Shown: in pieces, positions 44,403-52,843 of the stretch | How the letters are laid out: the number at the start of each line of letters is the position of its first letter | Numbering within the stretch: the first letter of the stretch is position 1 | Assembly: GCF_015668515.1 (NCBI RefSeq) | Contig: NZ_JADPFO010000001.1 | Span: 256,328-320,327 of the forward strand | From: Paraclostridium tenue | Lineage (GTDB): Bacteria > Bacillota > Clostridia > Peptostreptococcales > Peptostreptococcaceae | Direction of reading: 5' to 3' | Length of the DNA: 64,000 nucleotides | Made by a program: the position numbers and the translations under genes | The notes under the pieces: model-generated | What the model saw: the letters and a program-made list of their open reading frames with translations, nothing else | What the model was told of the DNA's origin: nothing | Databases searched by the model: none

Positions 44403-45137
44403 ATGAAGCAAAATAAATATGATGATAATGAATTTTTCAAAAAATATAGCCAAATGGATCGTTCGACCAAAGGTCTTGAATCAGCAGGGGAGTGGCATAT
44501 TTTAAAAAATATGTTTCCATTATTTAAAGGTAAAAAAGTTTTAGATCTTGGATGTGGGTTTGGATGGCATTGTAGGTATGCAGCTGAACAAGGGGCAGCT
44601 TCAGTACTTGGAATTGATATATCAAAAAATATGTTAAACCGTGCAAAGGAAAACACAAATTATAATAATATAGAATACAGGTGTATATCTATAGAAGATA
44701 TAAATTTTTCGAAAGAGAAATTTGATATAGTAATTAGTTCTTTAGTATTTCACTATATAAAAGATTTTGATAAGATATGTAAAATTATTTATAATAGTAT
44801 GAATGACAATGGAGATTTTATATTTTCCGTTGAACATCCGATATTTACATCAAATGAAACTCAAGATTGGAATTACTCAAAAGATGGTGATATACTAAAT
44901 TGGCCAATTGATAATTATCAAAGTGAAGGTATTAGAAATACAAAATTCTTAGGAGAAGATGTTATAAAATATCATAGAACTTTTGAAAATTATATAAATA
45001 CACTTATTAAAACTGGATTTAATATTATACAAATTTCTGAACCAGTACCATCAAAACATATGGTAGATGAAAATCCATACTTTAAAAATGAGTTTAAAAG
45101 ACCAATGTTTCTTATGATATCAGCTAAAAAGAGATAA
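44403..45137 (+). CDS. Class I SAM-dependent methyltransferase
   Basis: This 244-residue protein has the SAM-binding motif VLDLGCGFGWHCRYAAEQGA (about 45-64), the acidic loop VLGIDISKNML, and the following FDIVISSLVFHYI and GDFIFSVEHPIF segments. It is similar to BioC/UbiE-type small-molecule methyltransferases. The substrate is not evident. The start follows ATGGGGAGGG. It stands alone between an amidohydrolase pseudogene and a GNAT gene. Confidence 0.83.
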   Translation: MKQNKYDDNEFFKKYSQMDRSTKGLESAGEWHILKNMFPLFKGKKVLDLGCGFGWHCRYAAEQGAASVLGIDISKNMLNRAKENTNYNNIEYRCISIEDINFSKEKFDIVISSLVFHYIKDFDKICKIIYNSMNDNGDFIFSVEHPIFTSNETQDWNYSKDGDILNWPIDNYQSEGIRNTKFLGEDVIKYHRTFENYINTLIKTGFNIIQISEPVPSKHMVDENPYFKNEFKRPMFLMISAKKR

Positions 45138-45172
45138 AAATATGCAAATATCACAGGATATAATAAATATAT

Positions 45173-45200
45173 AAAAAAGCTATTTTAAAATAGCTTTTTT
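45173..45200. terminator. Bidirectional terminator between converging genes
   Basis: AAAAAAGCTATTTT and its complement form a perfect palindrome with A and T ends. Confidence 0.85.
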
Positions 45201-45639
45201 ATAATCTCATTTTTACATGAGGTATATTGCACTCATCATAAATATCAGATATTTCGTTAAACCCAAGGGATGAATATAGATTTTTTATGTATTCTTGAGC
45301 TGATAAAGTTATATGTTCTTCTTTTAAATTATTTTTGACAAAATTAATAGCTTCAATCATCATATCACGGGCTATACCATATCCTCGAGATTCTTTTAAA
45401 ACTAATACACGACCGATAGATACATCTTCATAAGAACTAAATTCTTTTGGTATTATTCTGGCGTAAGCAACTATGTTATCATTTTTTTCGAGAAAAATAT
45501 GATAACAATTTTTATCTACATCATCAAAATCATTTTCTTCAAATATATGTTGTTCACATGCAAAAACTTCATATCTAGCTTTAGCTATTTCATAAAACTC
45601 ATTTGTACTTAAATCTTTAAAATGTTTTATTTTATACAT
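45199..45639 (-). CDS. GNAT-family N-acetyltransferase (ElaA-like)
   Basis: This 146-residue protein matches the ElaA-type GNAT layout: ELARYEVF-like start (IAKARYEVFACEQHIFEENDF), the acetyl-CoA loop ESRGYGIARDMM near 84-95 and a C-terminal LYSSLGFNEIS. ElaA-like proteins are thought to acetylate small amines or peptides; the substrate is unknown. The minus-strand start lies behind GAAAGGAAG. Confidence 0.83.
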   Translation of the reverse strand: MYKIKHFKDLSTNEFYEIAKARYEVFACEQHIFEENDFDDVDKNCYHIFLEKNDNIVAYARIIPKEFSSYEDVSIGRVLVLKESRGYGIARDMMIEAINFVKNNLKEEHITLSAQEYIKNLYSSLGFNEISDIYDECNIPHVKMRL

Positions 45640-45796
45640 ACAATTATCTTCCTTTCAATAAATAAATTTAAGCATATAAATATATAATAACGTAATGAAT
45701 ATATAATTAGAAGTAGAGATAGTAATTTACAAAACATAGATAATTTACTATTATATAATCAAACAATAAAAGTTATGACTAAAGAAAGGGGAAAAT

Positions 45797-46474
45797 ATGA
45801 AAAAATTACTAATATCAATTATAATGTTTATGACTGTTGTAATTTTAACAGGTTGTGTAGATTCAGATATAACTTTAAATGTGGATAAAAAAGGAAATAT
45901 AAGTGTATCTACTCAAATATTAAGTAACGATTATTTAATGGAAAATATAAAAGAGCAAGATTTAAAATCAAAATTTGATAATGTTGAAAAAATAAAAGAA
46001 TCAGGAAAAAGTGGTTTTAAAATAACTGAAAATCTAGGAAATATTACCGATTTAAAAATAAAGGATAACAAAAACCTTAGTGAATATGCTGACATTATAG
46101 ACATAAAGAAAAATGAGAAATTCTTATACTCAATGTATGATGTTAATATAAAATTAAAAGACTATATGCAAAAAAATATGAGTAAAGAAGAAATGGGAGT
46201 GCTTAATTTATTTGGTTCAGGATTTAATTTAGGACTTCATTTAAATGTACCAATAGAACTTACTGAATCAAATGCTACATCTAACTCTGTAAAAAATGGC
46301 ATATACACATATAACTGGGACTTTACATTAAATAATTTAAATAACATACATGTGGAGGGAAAAGTACCGAATATAAAAAATATATTAATATTATCAGTAG
46401 CTATACTAATATTAATAATAGTATTAGCAATATTAATAATAAGAAAAATTAAAAACAAAGAAGATAAAAAATAG
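45797..46474 (+). CDS. Lipoprotein with C-terminal membrane segment (LppM-like)
   Basis: This 225-residue protein has a lipoprotein signal with lipobox LTGC (Cys about 20), a beta-rich outer domain (DSDITLNVDKKGNISVSTQI and following) and a C-terminal membrane segment (about 194-216) before a lysine-rich tail. The layout resembles LppM-type DUF3153 lipoproteins. The function is unknown. The start lies behind GAAAGGGG. Confidence 0.75.
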   Translation: MKKLLISIIMFMTVVILTGCVDSDITLNVDKKGNISVSTQILSNDYLMENIKEQDLKSKFDNVEKIKESGKSGFKITENLGNITDLKIKDNKNLSEYADIIDIKKNEKFLYSMYDVNIKLKDYMQKNMSKEEMGVLNLFGSGFNLGLHLNVPIELTESNATSNSVKNGIYTYNWDFTLNNLNNIHVEGKVPNIKNILILSVAILILIIVLAILIIRKIKNKEDKK

Positions 46475-46497
46475 TTGGCAAGTTGCCAACTATTTTT
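46465..46497. terminator. Bidirectional terminator between converging genes
   Basis: AAAAAATAGTTGGCAA and its complement form a perfect palindrome containing the end of the lipoprotein gene. Confidence 0.88.
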
Positions 46498-46504
46498 TAC
46501 TAAA

Positions 46505-47113
46505 TTATGAATATAGTCTATAAACTAAAAATCTTTCACAACAATCTTTTTCATATAATCCATGTAGTCTAACTTCTTCAAATAGTAAAAATCCTGTATT
46601 ATTTTCAAGAAAATATATATAATCTTCAGAAGGATAATAAAGTATTAAATCTATAACTCTTGGATTTTCGTCATAAGAATCTAAAATATTGTTTATGATT
46701 TTTCTAAATATATTAATTGAGAAAGGATTAAAAAAGTAAAATTTATTTTCTAAAGGTTTAATTTTATAATCTTGACCTAGCATACACTTAAAATCTATTT
46801 GAGTAGATAACCTTTTATGTTTATCTAAGTAATTCTCTTTATTAATTAAACAGTCTTTGTAATAATTTTCATCCATTTCAATTCCAGTAACACTACATTT
46901 AAAAAAACTATTTAGATAAAATATAAGTCTTCCTTTACCACATCCAAAGTCAACTACATAATCACTTTTATTCATAGTATAATTTTTAAATAATATATCA
47001 AGGGCGATGTATGAGGTAGCTTGATAAGGATGATAATGAGTTATACTTTCATCCCAAAGTTTCTCACCTGTAGTATTTATATTTAATAATTTCTCATAAA
47101 ACTTTTCATCCAT
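46505..47113 (-). CDS. SAM-dependent methyltransferase, unknown substrate
   Basis: This 202-residue protein has a SAM-binding motif YVVDFGCGKGRLIFYL (about 52-67) and VTGIEMDENYY (the acidic residue that binds ribose). A later FYFFNPFS segment sits where many rRNA and protein methyltransferases have an N/DPPY-like loop. The substrate is not clear. The minus-strand start has AAAGAGGAAAT upstream. Confidence 0.78.
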   Translation of the reverse strand: MDEKFYEKLLNINTTGEKLWDESITHYHPYQATSYIALDILFKNYTMNKSDYVVDFGCGKGRLIFYLNSFFKCSVTGIEMDENYYKDCLINKENYLDKHKRLSTQIDFKCMLGQDYKIKPLENKFYFFNPFSINIFRKIINNILDSYDENPRVIDLILYYPSEDYIYFLENNTGFLLFEEVRLHGLYEKDCCERFLVYRLYS

Positions 47114-47273
47114 TTAATTTCCTCTTTCATTAATAAATATTAATTACTATATTGTATAGCTTTTTAAGTATATAGACAACAGTATATTAAATATTTGTAA
47201 TATTATATGCATATCTTTTAGTTTTTACATTTTTTATGTATAATAATAATAAGTAAAGTCTAGGGGGTAGTGA

Positions 47274-47522
47274 ATGTATTATAATAACAATTTAAAACAA
47301 CTTAACATAGGATTATGTGTAATTATATTTATATGTGCCTTTTTATCCATGTTAAAAATAATTGCAGGGGAATTTATAACTAAAATGATATTAGTTGGCT
47401 TATCGCTTCAACAAATAACATTAGCTTATAATGAATACAAATTAAAGAAAACACATAGAGCGGTTTTTTCTTTATTTGTAGCTATACTTATAGGAATAGT
47501 TTTTATAAAAATATCTAAATAA
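47274..47522 (+). CDS. Small three-helix membrane protein
   Basis: This 82-residue protein has about three membrane segments (11-28, 35-52 and 63-80) separated by short charged loops (NEYKLKKTHRA). It starts behind TAGGGGGT and is 14 bp upstream of a HAD phosphatase, so they are probably cotranscribed. I do not recognise a family. Confidence 0.7.
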   Translation: MYYNNNLKQLNIGLCVIIFICAFLSMLKIIAGEFITKMILVGLSLQQITLAYNEYKLKKTHRAVFSLFVAILIGIVFIKISK

Positions 47523-47536
47523 ACAGGAGGAGTATC

Positions 47537-48349
47537 ATGGTTAAATTAATAGCAACTGATATGGATGGGACATTACTAAATAGTAATCACGAAATTCCAA
47601 ATGACTTTAAGGAAACTATAGAAGCTTTAAAAGAAAGAAATATAATATTTGCTATATCTACAGGAAGAAATTATTTAGATATAGTTTATAAATTCAATGA
47701 GTATAAAGATGAATTACTATTTATATGCGAAAATGGAACAGCTATATATTATAAAGACAAGTGTATATATTCTAAGTTCTTGGAAAAAGATACTATAGAC
47801 AAACTTGTAAAAATAGGTCGTGATGTAAAAGATGCATACCCTGTGCTTTGTGGAACAAAGGGGTTATATTTAGAAGATGATAAATCAATAGAATTGCTTA
47901 ATATACATTTTCCAATGAATGTTCCAGTTATAAAAGTAGATTCATTACTAGATGTAGATGATGTAATATTTAAAGTTAATATGTTTGATATGCAAGATGC
48001 AGAAACAAATAGTTATTCTAGATTTAAAAAAGAAAATATAGAAAATGTAACATTAACTCCATCAGGTAAATATTGGCTAGATATGTATAGCTTAGGAGCT
48101 AACAAAGGAATAGCAATAAAAAAAGTACAAGAGATGTTTGATATAAGTTATGGAGAAACTATGGTTTTTGGAGATCATTTAAATGATATAGAAATGATGA
48201 AAAGTGCGTATTATAGTTATGCCATGAAAAATGGACATAATGATGTAAAAAAAATCGCTAATTTTGAAACTAAGTACACTAATGAAGAATGTGGAGTTAC
48301 TAAAACTATACAAGAAGAAGTTATACAAAAGGAAACATTATCATTATAA
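47537..48349 (+). CDS. Cof-type HAD-superfamily phosphatase
   Basis: This 270-residue protein has the HAD motif I DMDGTLLNS (nucleophile Asp, about 8-16), motif II AISTGR, a C2-type cap domain and motifs III/IV in ANKGIAIKK and FGDHLNDIEMM. Cof-like enzymes dephosphorylate sugar phosphates, nucleotides or cofactor precursors. It starts behind ACAGGAGGAG and a long terminator follows. Confidence 0.9.
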   Translation: MVKLIATDMDGTLLNSNHEIPNDFKETIEALKERNIIFAISTGRNYLDIVYKFNEYKDELLFICENGTAIYYKDKCIYSKFLEKDTIDKLVKIGRDVKDAYPVLCGTKGLYLEDDKSIELLNIHFPMNVPVIKVDSLLDVDDVIFKVNMFDMQDAETNSYSRFKKENIENVTLTPSGKYWLDMYSLGANKGIAIKKVQEMFDISYGETMVFGDHLNDIEMMKSAYYSYAMKNGHNDVKKIANFETKYTNEECGVTKTIQEEVIQKETLSL

Positions 48350-48402
48350 AAAAACTATCTTAAAATACTAAGCTTTATATGTATTTTAAGATAGTTTTTT
48401 TA
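48347..48402 (+). terminator. Terminator of the HAD phosphatase gene
   Basis: AAAAAACTATCTTAAAATAC pairs with GTATTTTAAGATAGTTTTTT, with a 15-nt loop. Confidence 0.88.
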
Positions 48403-48493
48403 TTTAAATAAATTTAGTAAATATTGTTGCGAGTGATATTGAATTATTATACTATTGTATTAAGTAATTAATACAATGAGGAAGTGATAAAAC

Positions 48494-48859
48494 TTGACCT
48501 GGGAATTTGACAATAATAAACCTATATATTTACAACTAGTAGATATATTAAAATTTAAAATAATATCAGGGGAATTTGAAATAGGATCTAAATTAAATTC
48601 TGTAAGAGATATGGCATCAGAAGCAGAAGTTAATCCGAATACTATGCAAAGAGCATTGGCAGAGCTAGAGAGGGAAGGGCTACTACATAGTCAAAGAACA
48701 AGTGGAAGATTTGTAACAAGTGACGAAGATAAGATAAAAAACATGAGAAAAGAAATAGCAGACAAAGAAATAAATTCATTAAAAGAAAAATTAATCCAAT
48801 TAGGATATAAAAAAGATGAAATTATAAACATTATAAAAATTAATATAATGGAGGGGTAA
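48494..48859 (+). CDS. GntR-family regulator, YtrA type
   Basis: This 121-residue protein is a winged helix-turn-helix of the GntR type (PIYLQLVDILKFKIISGEFE, then NPNTMQRALAELEREGLLHS) with a very short C-terminal dimerisation tail, as in YtrA. It starts at TTG 48494 behind GAGGAAG. It is 2 bp upstream of an ABC ATPase gene, matching the YtrA-ABC arrangement, in which the regulator represses an operon induced by cell-envelope antibiotics. Confidence 0.88.
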   Translation: MTWEFDNNKPIYLQLVDILKFKIISGEFEIGSKLNSVRDMASEAEVNPNTMQRALAELEREGLLHSQRTSGRFVTSDEDKIKNMRKEIADKEINSLKEKLIQLGYKKDEIINIIKINIMEG

Positions 48860-48861
48860 TA

Positions 48862-49563
48862 ATGAATGAAAGTATAGTGGAATTTGAGGGAGTATATAAA
48901 AAATATGGGGATAAGGAATTATTTAAAGATTTAAATATAAATATTTCAAAGAGAAAGATAGTAGGACTATTAGGACCAAATGGAAGTGGTAAAACCACTA
49001 TGATAAAAATGATAAATGGATTAACTCAATGTGATAAAGGCAAAGTTAAAATAAATGGATTAAAGCCATCAGTAAAAACTAAAGAAATAATATCTTACCT
49101 ACCAGATAGAAATCATTTAAACGAAGATATGAGAGTTAAGGAAATTTTAAAGTTTTTTAGTGATTTTTATAAAGATTTTGACATAAAAAAAGCTAAAAAT
49201 ATGATTAAAAACCTTAACATAGATATAAATGAAAAAATAAAGTCTATGTCAAAAGGAACTAAGGAAAAAGTAGCATTAATATTGGTTATGTCAAGAAATG
49301 CGAAATTATATATATTAGATGAACCGATAGGTGGGGTAGATCCAGCATCAAGAGCTTATATAATAAAAACTATATTAAAAAATTTTAATGAAGACTCAAC
49401 TCTTTTAATATCCACACATCTTATAAATGAAATTGAAAATATATGTGATGAAGTAATAATAATTTCTAATGGAAAAATTATATTAAAGGGTGAAGTAGAT
49501 GATATAAGAGGAAATAAAGGTATGTCTATAGATGCTTTATTTAAGGAGGAGTTTAAATGTTAA
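48862..49563 (+). CDS. ABC transporter ATP-binding protein (YtrB-like)
   Basis: This 233-residue ATPase has Walker A GPNGSGKTT near 36, a signature reading SMSKGTKEK (a variant of LSGGQ), Walker B LYILDEPIGG near 153 and the switch His in STHL near 187. Its variant signature is common in YtrB/BcrA-like multidrug or bacteriocin transporters. It overlaps the permease gene by 7 bp and follows the GntR regulator by 2 bp, forming a regulator-ATPase-permease operon. Confidence 0.9.
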   Translation: MNESIVEFEGVYKKYGDKELFKDLNINISKRKIVGLLGPNGSGKTTMIKMINGLTQCDKGKVKINGLKPSVKTKEIISYLPDRNHLNEDMRVKEILKFFSDFYKDFDIKKAKNMIKNLNIDINEKIKSMSKGTKEKVALILVMSRNAKLYILDEPIGGVDPASRAYIIKTILKNFNEDSTLLISTHLINEIENICDEVIIISNGKIILKGEVDDIRGNKGMSIDALFKEEFKC

Positions 49564-50354
49564 GAAAACTACTGAAATATGAGCTAAGAGCAACTGCTAA
49601 AGTTTTAGTACCAATGTATATTTCTATATTAGGTATGTGTATTATAAACAGTATATTTATAAGCAGTGAAATATCATTATCTAACAAAAAAATTTTTGGT
49701 ATAGTTACTATGGCATTGCTTGTAGCATTAATTACGTTAACAATAGTAATATGTATACAAAGGTTTAAAAAGAATTTATTAGAAGATGAAGGATATTTAA
49801 TGTTTACTCTTCCTTTAAGTAGTACTAAGTTAATACTATCTAAATATATATCGGCTGTATTATGGATTATGGGAACTATTATAGTTACTTTAATTTCATA
49901 TAGTTTATTTATGATTCAACAGGCGACATCTATAGGAATGATATATGGTTCAGGAATTACATTTTATATAGGTGATAAAATGATTAGTTTTCAAGAGTTA
50001 ACACGTACTAATAAAGATTTAATAGTTATTATACTTTCAATATTATTGCTTATAAGTATAGTATCTATAATAATATTTATAGTTTATAATTCAATTGCAA
50101 TATCTCAATTATCTATATTTGCTAAGTACAAAAACATCTCATCAATTTTGATTTTTATTACAATAAGTAGCTTAGTAACTATTTTAAATACAATAAATAA
50201 TAATATAGGATTAAAACCAGATATTTCAAATTTAGAATTTATGGGAGCATTTATCAAAGTAATGACTCTTGGAATATTACAAAATATATTTTTAATTATT
50301 ATTTTGTTTTTAATTTTAAATTATACATTAAATAAGAAGCTTAATTTAAACTAA
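49557..50354 (+). CDS. ABC transporter permease of the YtrA-type operon
   Basis: This 265-residue protein has about six membrane segments (18-36, 48-66, 100-120, 155-180, 193-215 and 235-257). An EDEGYLMFTLPLSSTKLILSK segment near 80 is the coupling region seen in ABC-2 permeases. It lacks other recognisable motifs, as is usual for this class. It is coupled to the ATPase gene by overlap. The substrate is unknown; antibiotic or envelope stress is a guess from the regulator type. Confidence 0.82.
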   Translation: MLRKLLKYELRATAKVLVPMYISILGMCIINSIFISSEISLSNKKIFGIVTMALLVALITLTIVICIQRFKKNLLEDEGYLMFTLPLSSTKLILSKYISAVLWIMGTIIVTLISYSLFMIQQATSIGMIYGSGITFYIGDKMISFQELTRTNKDLIVIILSILLLISIVSIIIFIVYNSIAISQLSIFAKYKNISSILIFITISSLVTILNTINNNIGLKPDISNLEFMGAFIKVMTLGILQNIFLIIILFLILNYTLNKKLNLN

Positions 50355-50430
50355 TAAGGTAAATTTTATATCGTTTAAAAAACTTCAAAAATCATAACCT
50401 AATCTTAAGAAATTAAGAAAGGGTGATTAT

Positions 50431-50607
50431 ATGAAAAAATCTAAAAAATATGATGAGTATAAAAACGAAGCTCAATCATTACAAGCTATGGTAAATCATA
50501 ATCAAAGAAATCAAGCATTTGAATCAGAATACGAAGAAAGTCAAACAGTAGACAAAAAAGTATCATCAAAAAGACAAGGAGCTTTAACTAAGCAAATAAC
50601 TAACTAA
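50431..50607 (+). CDS. Small basic/polar hypothetical protein, 58 residues
   Basis: A 58-codon frame starts at ATG 50431 behind AAGAAAGGGTG and ends just before a terminator at 50620. The protein (MKKSKKYDEYKNEAQSLQAM and following, ending RQGALTKQITN) is hydrophilic, rich in Lys, Gln, Glu and Asn, with no membrane segment; it is probably a helical or partly disordered small protein. The ribosome site and terminator argue for a real gene. I recognise no family. Confidence 0.6.
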   Translation: MKKSKKYDEYKNEAQSLQAMVNHNQRNQAFESEYEESQTVDKKVSSKRQGALTKQITN

Positions 50608-50619
50608 AATATACATTTA

Positions 50620-50651
50620 AAGGTAGCCTAAAAAGCTACCTTATTTTTATT
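50620..50651 (+). terminator. Terminator of the 58-residue gene
   Basis: AAGGTAGC pairs with GCTACCTT and is followed by ATTTTTATTT. Confidence 0.8.
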
Positions 50652-50752
50652 TAATAATTATTAAATATTTAGTAGGTATATTAATATGAAAAATAGAATT
50701 ATTATTAAGAAGATTAAATTTATTTTTAAAATTTAATAATAAGGGGGATAAC

Positions 50753-52732
50753 ATGGAAAAATTAAACTTTAGACAAATACATTTAGATTTTCATACAAGT
50801 GAATATATTGATGATATAGGTATTGATTTTGATAGCAATAAATTTGCTCAAACTCTTGATAAAGCATGTGTAAATTCCATAACATGTTTTGCAAGATGTC
50901 ATCATGGATGGCTATATTACCCATCTAGAAATAAACCAGATATGATTCACCCAAATTTAAAAAATAAAAATTTATTAATTGAACAAATAAAAGCATGTCA
51001 TGAACTAAACATAAAAGTACCAATTTACACGACTGTCCAATGGGATGGATATATAAGTGAAAATTATCCTCAGTGGTTAAGTAAAGATTTCAAAGGAAAT
51101 CCAATTTGTACTCAGAATGTAGAAAAGCCACATTTTTACAATACAATATGTTTAAATTCACCATATAGAGAATATTTTAAAGAACACATAATTGATATAA
51201 TTGAATCAGTAGGATGTGAAAATATAGATGGATTTTTTATGGATATTTTATTTGCAGTAGACTGTAGTTGTGATTATTGTAAAGAAAAGATGAAGAATTT
51301 AAATATAGATATTAACATAAAAGAAGAAAGACTAGCTTATTCAAATATAATGTTAAATGAATTTAGAAAAGAAGTAACAGATTTAATAAACTCTAAAGTA
51401 AAAGATGCTACTATTTTTTATAATAGCTCACATATAGGACCTAGATTTTGGGATTCTTTAGATTCATTTACACATCTAGAGCTAGAGTCACTTCCAAGTG
51501 GAGGATGGGGTTATGATCATTTCCCAACAACTGTAAGATTTGCAAGACTTTTAGGAAAGGAAATATTAGGTATGACAGGGAAGTTCCATACTTATTGGGG
51601 AGACTTCCATTCTTTAAAAAACCAAGCAGCCTTAGAGTTTGAATGTTTTAACATGCTAGCACAAGGATGTAAATGTTCAATTGGAGATCAATTGCATCCA
51701 AATGGGAATTTATCCAAATCAGCTTATGATTTAATAGGAAAAGTATATAAATCTGTTAAAGAAAAAGAAAAATATTTATCAAATGTTAAAGTTATATCTG
51801 AAATTGGATTATTAACACCAGAAGGTTTTAACAATGAAAAAGGAACATCTCAAGCTTTAGTAGGAGCTGTTAGAATGTTACAAGAATTATCATATCAATT
51901 TGATATTATTGATATGAATATTGATTTTAATAACTACAAATTAATAATCATACCGGATACTATAAAAGGAAATTTAAAATTAAAAGAAAGACTTGAAGCT
52001 TATGTGGAAAATGGAGGAAAAGTAATAGGAAGCTATGAAAGTTTAGATTTAAATGAAGAAATAGATTTCTTTGGAAATAAGCGATTAGGAAAATCAAAGT
52101 ATGATAGAGACTTTATAAAGCCAAATGATAAAATAGGAAGGAGCTTGCCAAAAGAAGAATTTGTAATGTACTTAAGTAAAATAGATACAAAGTGTGTTAA
52201 TTCAACTATCTTATTAGATACAATAAATCCATATTTTAATAGGGGAGAAGATGGAAAGTTCTGTTCTCACCAACACACTCCATCTAGTAAAAAAATAGGT
52301 AATCCAGCTGCTACTTTACATAAAAATAAAATTTATTTTGCTCATCCTATATTTAGTATATATAGAAAAAATGCAGCTAGATGGTGTAAAGAAATTATAA
52401 AAGATGCAATTGATTTATTAATGAATAGCAAACTGGTAAGCCACAATGGACCATCTACAATATTATCAACATTACAATATGATTTAGACAACAATGGTTA
52501 TGTACTACATTTACTTCATTACATAACAGAAAAAAGATCTCAAGATATTTATACTATAGAAGATATAATACCTTTATTTGATACTGAATTTACTTTAGAA
52601 ATAGAGGATTTTAATATAAGTAGTATTAGAAAATACCAAAGTGATGAAAGTATAAACTTTATTAAAGATAATAACAAAATTAAGTTTAAAATTGATAAAA
52701 TTTATGGACATGAAATGATAATAATTAGATAA
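50753..52732 (+). CDS. Glycosidase of the GHL6 / beta-galactosidase-trimerisation type
   Basis: This 659-residue protein has a TIM barrel (about 1-340) starting with RQIHLDFHTSEYI and containing ENIDGFFMDILF near 155, whose Asp may be the catalytic acid. LELESLPSGGWGYDHFP lies near 235. A flavodoxin-like trimerisation domain (about 350-560) and a beta domain follow. This order resembles the hypothetical glycosyl hydrolase family GHL6 and GH42 relatives. The enzyme is cytoplasmic (no signal peptide). No transporter or regulator of sugar use is adjacent, so the substrate is unknown. Confidence 0.72.
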   Translation: MEKLNFRQIHLDFHTSEYIDDIGIDFDSNKFAQTLDKACVNSITCFARCHHGWLYYPSRNKPDMIHPNLKNKNLLIEQIKACHELNIKVPIYTTVQWDGYISENYPQWLSKDFKGNPICTQNVEKPHFYNTICLNSPYREYFKEHIIDIIESVGCENIDGFFMDILFAVDCSCDYCKEKMKNLNIDINIKEERLAYSNIMLNEFRKEVTDLINSKVKDATIFYNSSHIGPRFWDSLDSFTHLELESLPSGGWGYDHFPTTVRFARLLGKEILGMTGKFHTYWGDFHSLKNQAALEFECFNMLAQGCKCSIGDQLHPNGNLSKSAYDLIGKVYKSVKEKEKYLSNVKVISEIGLLTPEGFNNEKGTSQALVGAVRMLQELSYQFDIIDMNIDFNNYKLIIIPDTIKGNLKLKERLEAYVENGGKVIGSYESLDLNEEIDFFGNKRLGKSKYDRDFIKPNDKIGRSLPKEEFVMYLSKIDTKCVNSTILLDTINPYFNRGEDGKFCSHQHTPSSKKIGNPAATLHKNKIYFAHPIFSIYRKNAARWCKEIIKDAIDLLMNSKLVSHNGPSTILSTLQYDLDNNGYVLHLLHYITEKRSQDIYTIEDIIPLFDTEFTLEIEDFNISSIRKYQSDESINFIKDNNKIKFKIDKIYGHEMIIIR

Positions 52733-52746
52733 AATTAAAGTAATAT

Positions 52747-52791
52747 AAAGACTGTAGTTTAAAAATAATAAACTACAGTCTTTATTATTTT
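52747..52791 (+). terminator. Terminator of the glycosidase gene
   Basis: AAAGACTGTAGTTTA and its complement form a stem with an AATAATA-type loop, followed by a T-rich tail. Confidence 0.85.
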
Positions 52792-52843
52792 TAACAAAAA
52801 ATATATAATAAAAGTCATGACTTAAAAGAAATTAGGTGGGTAA

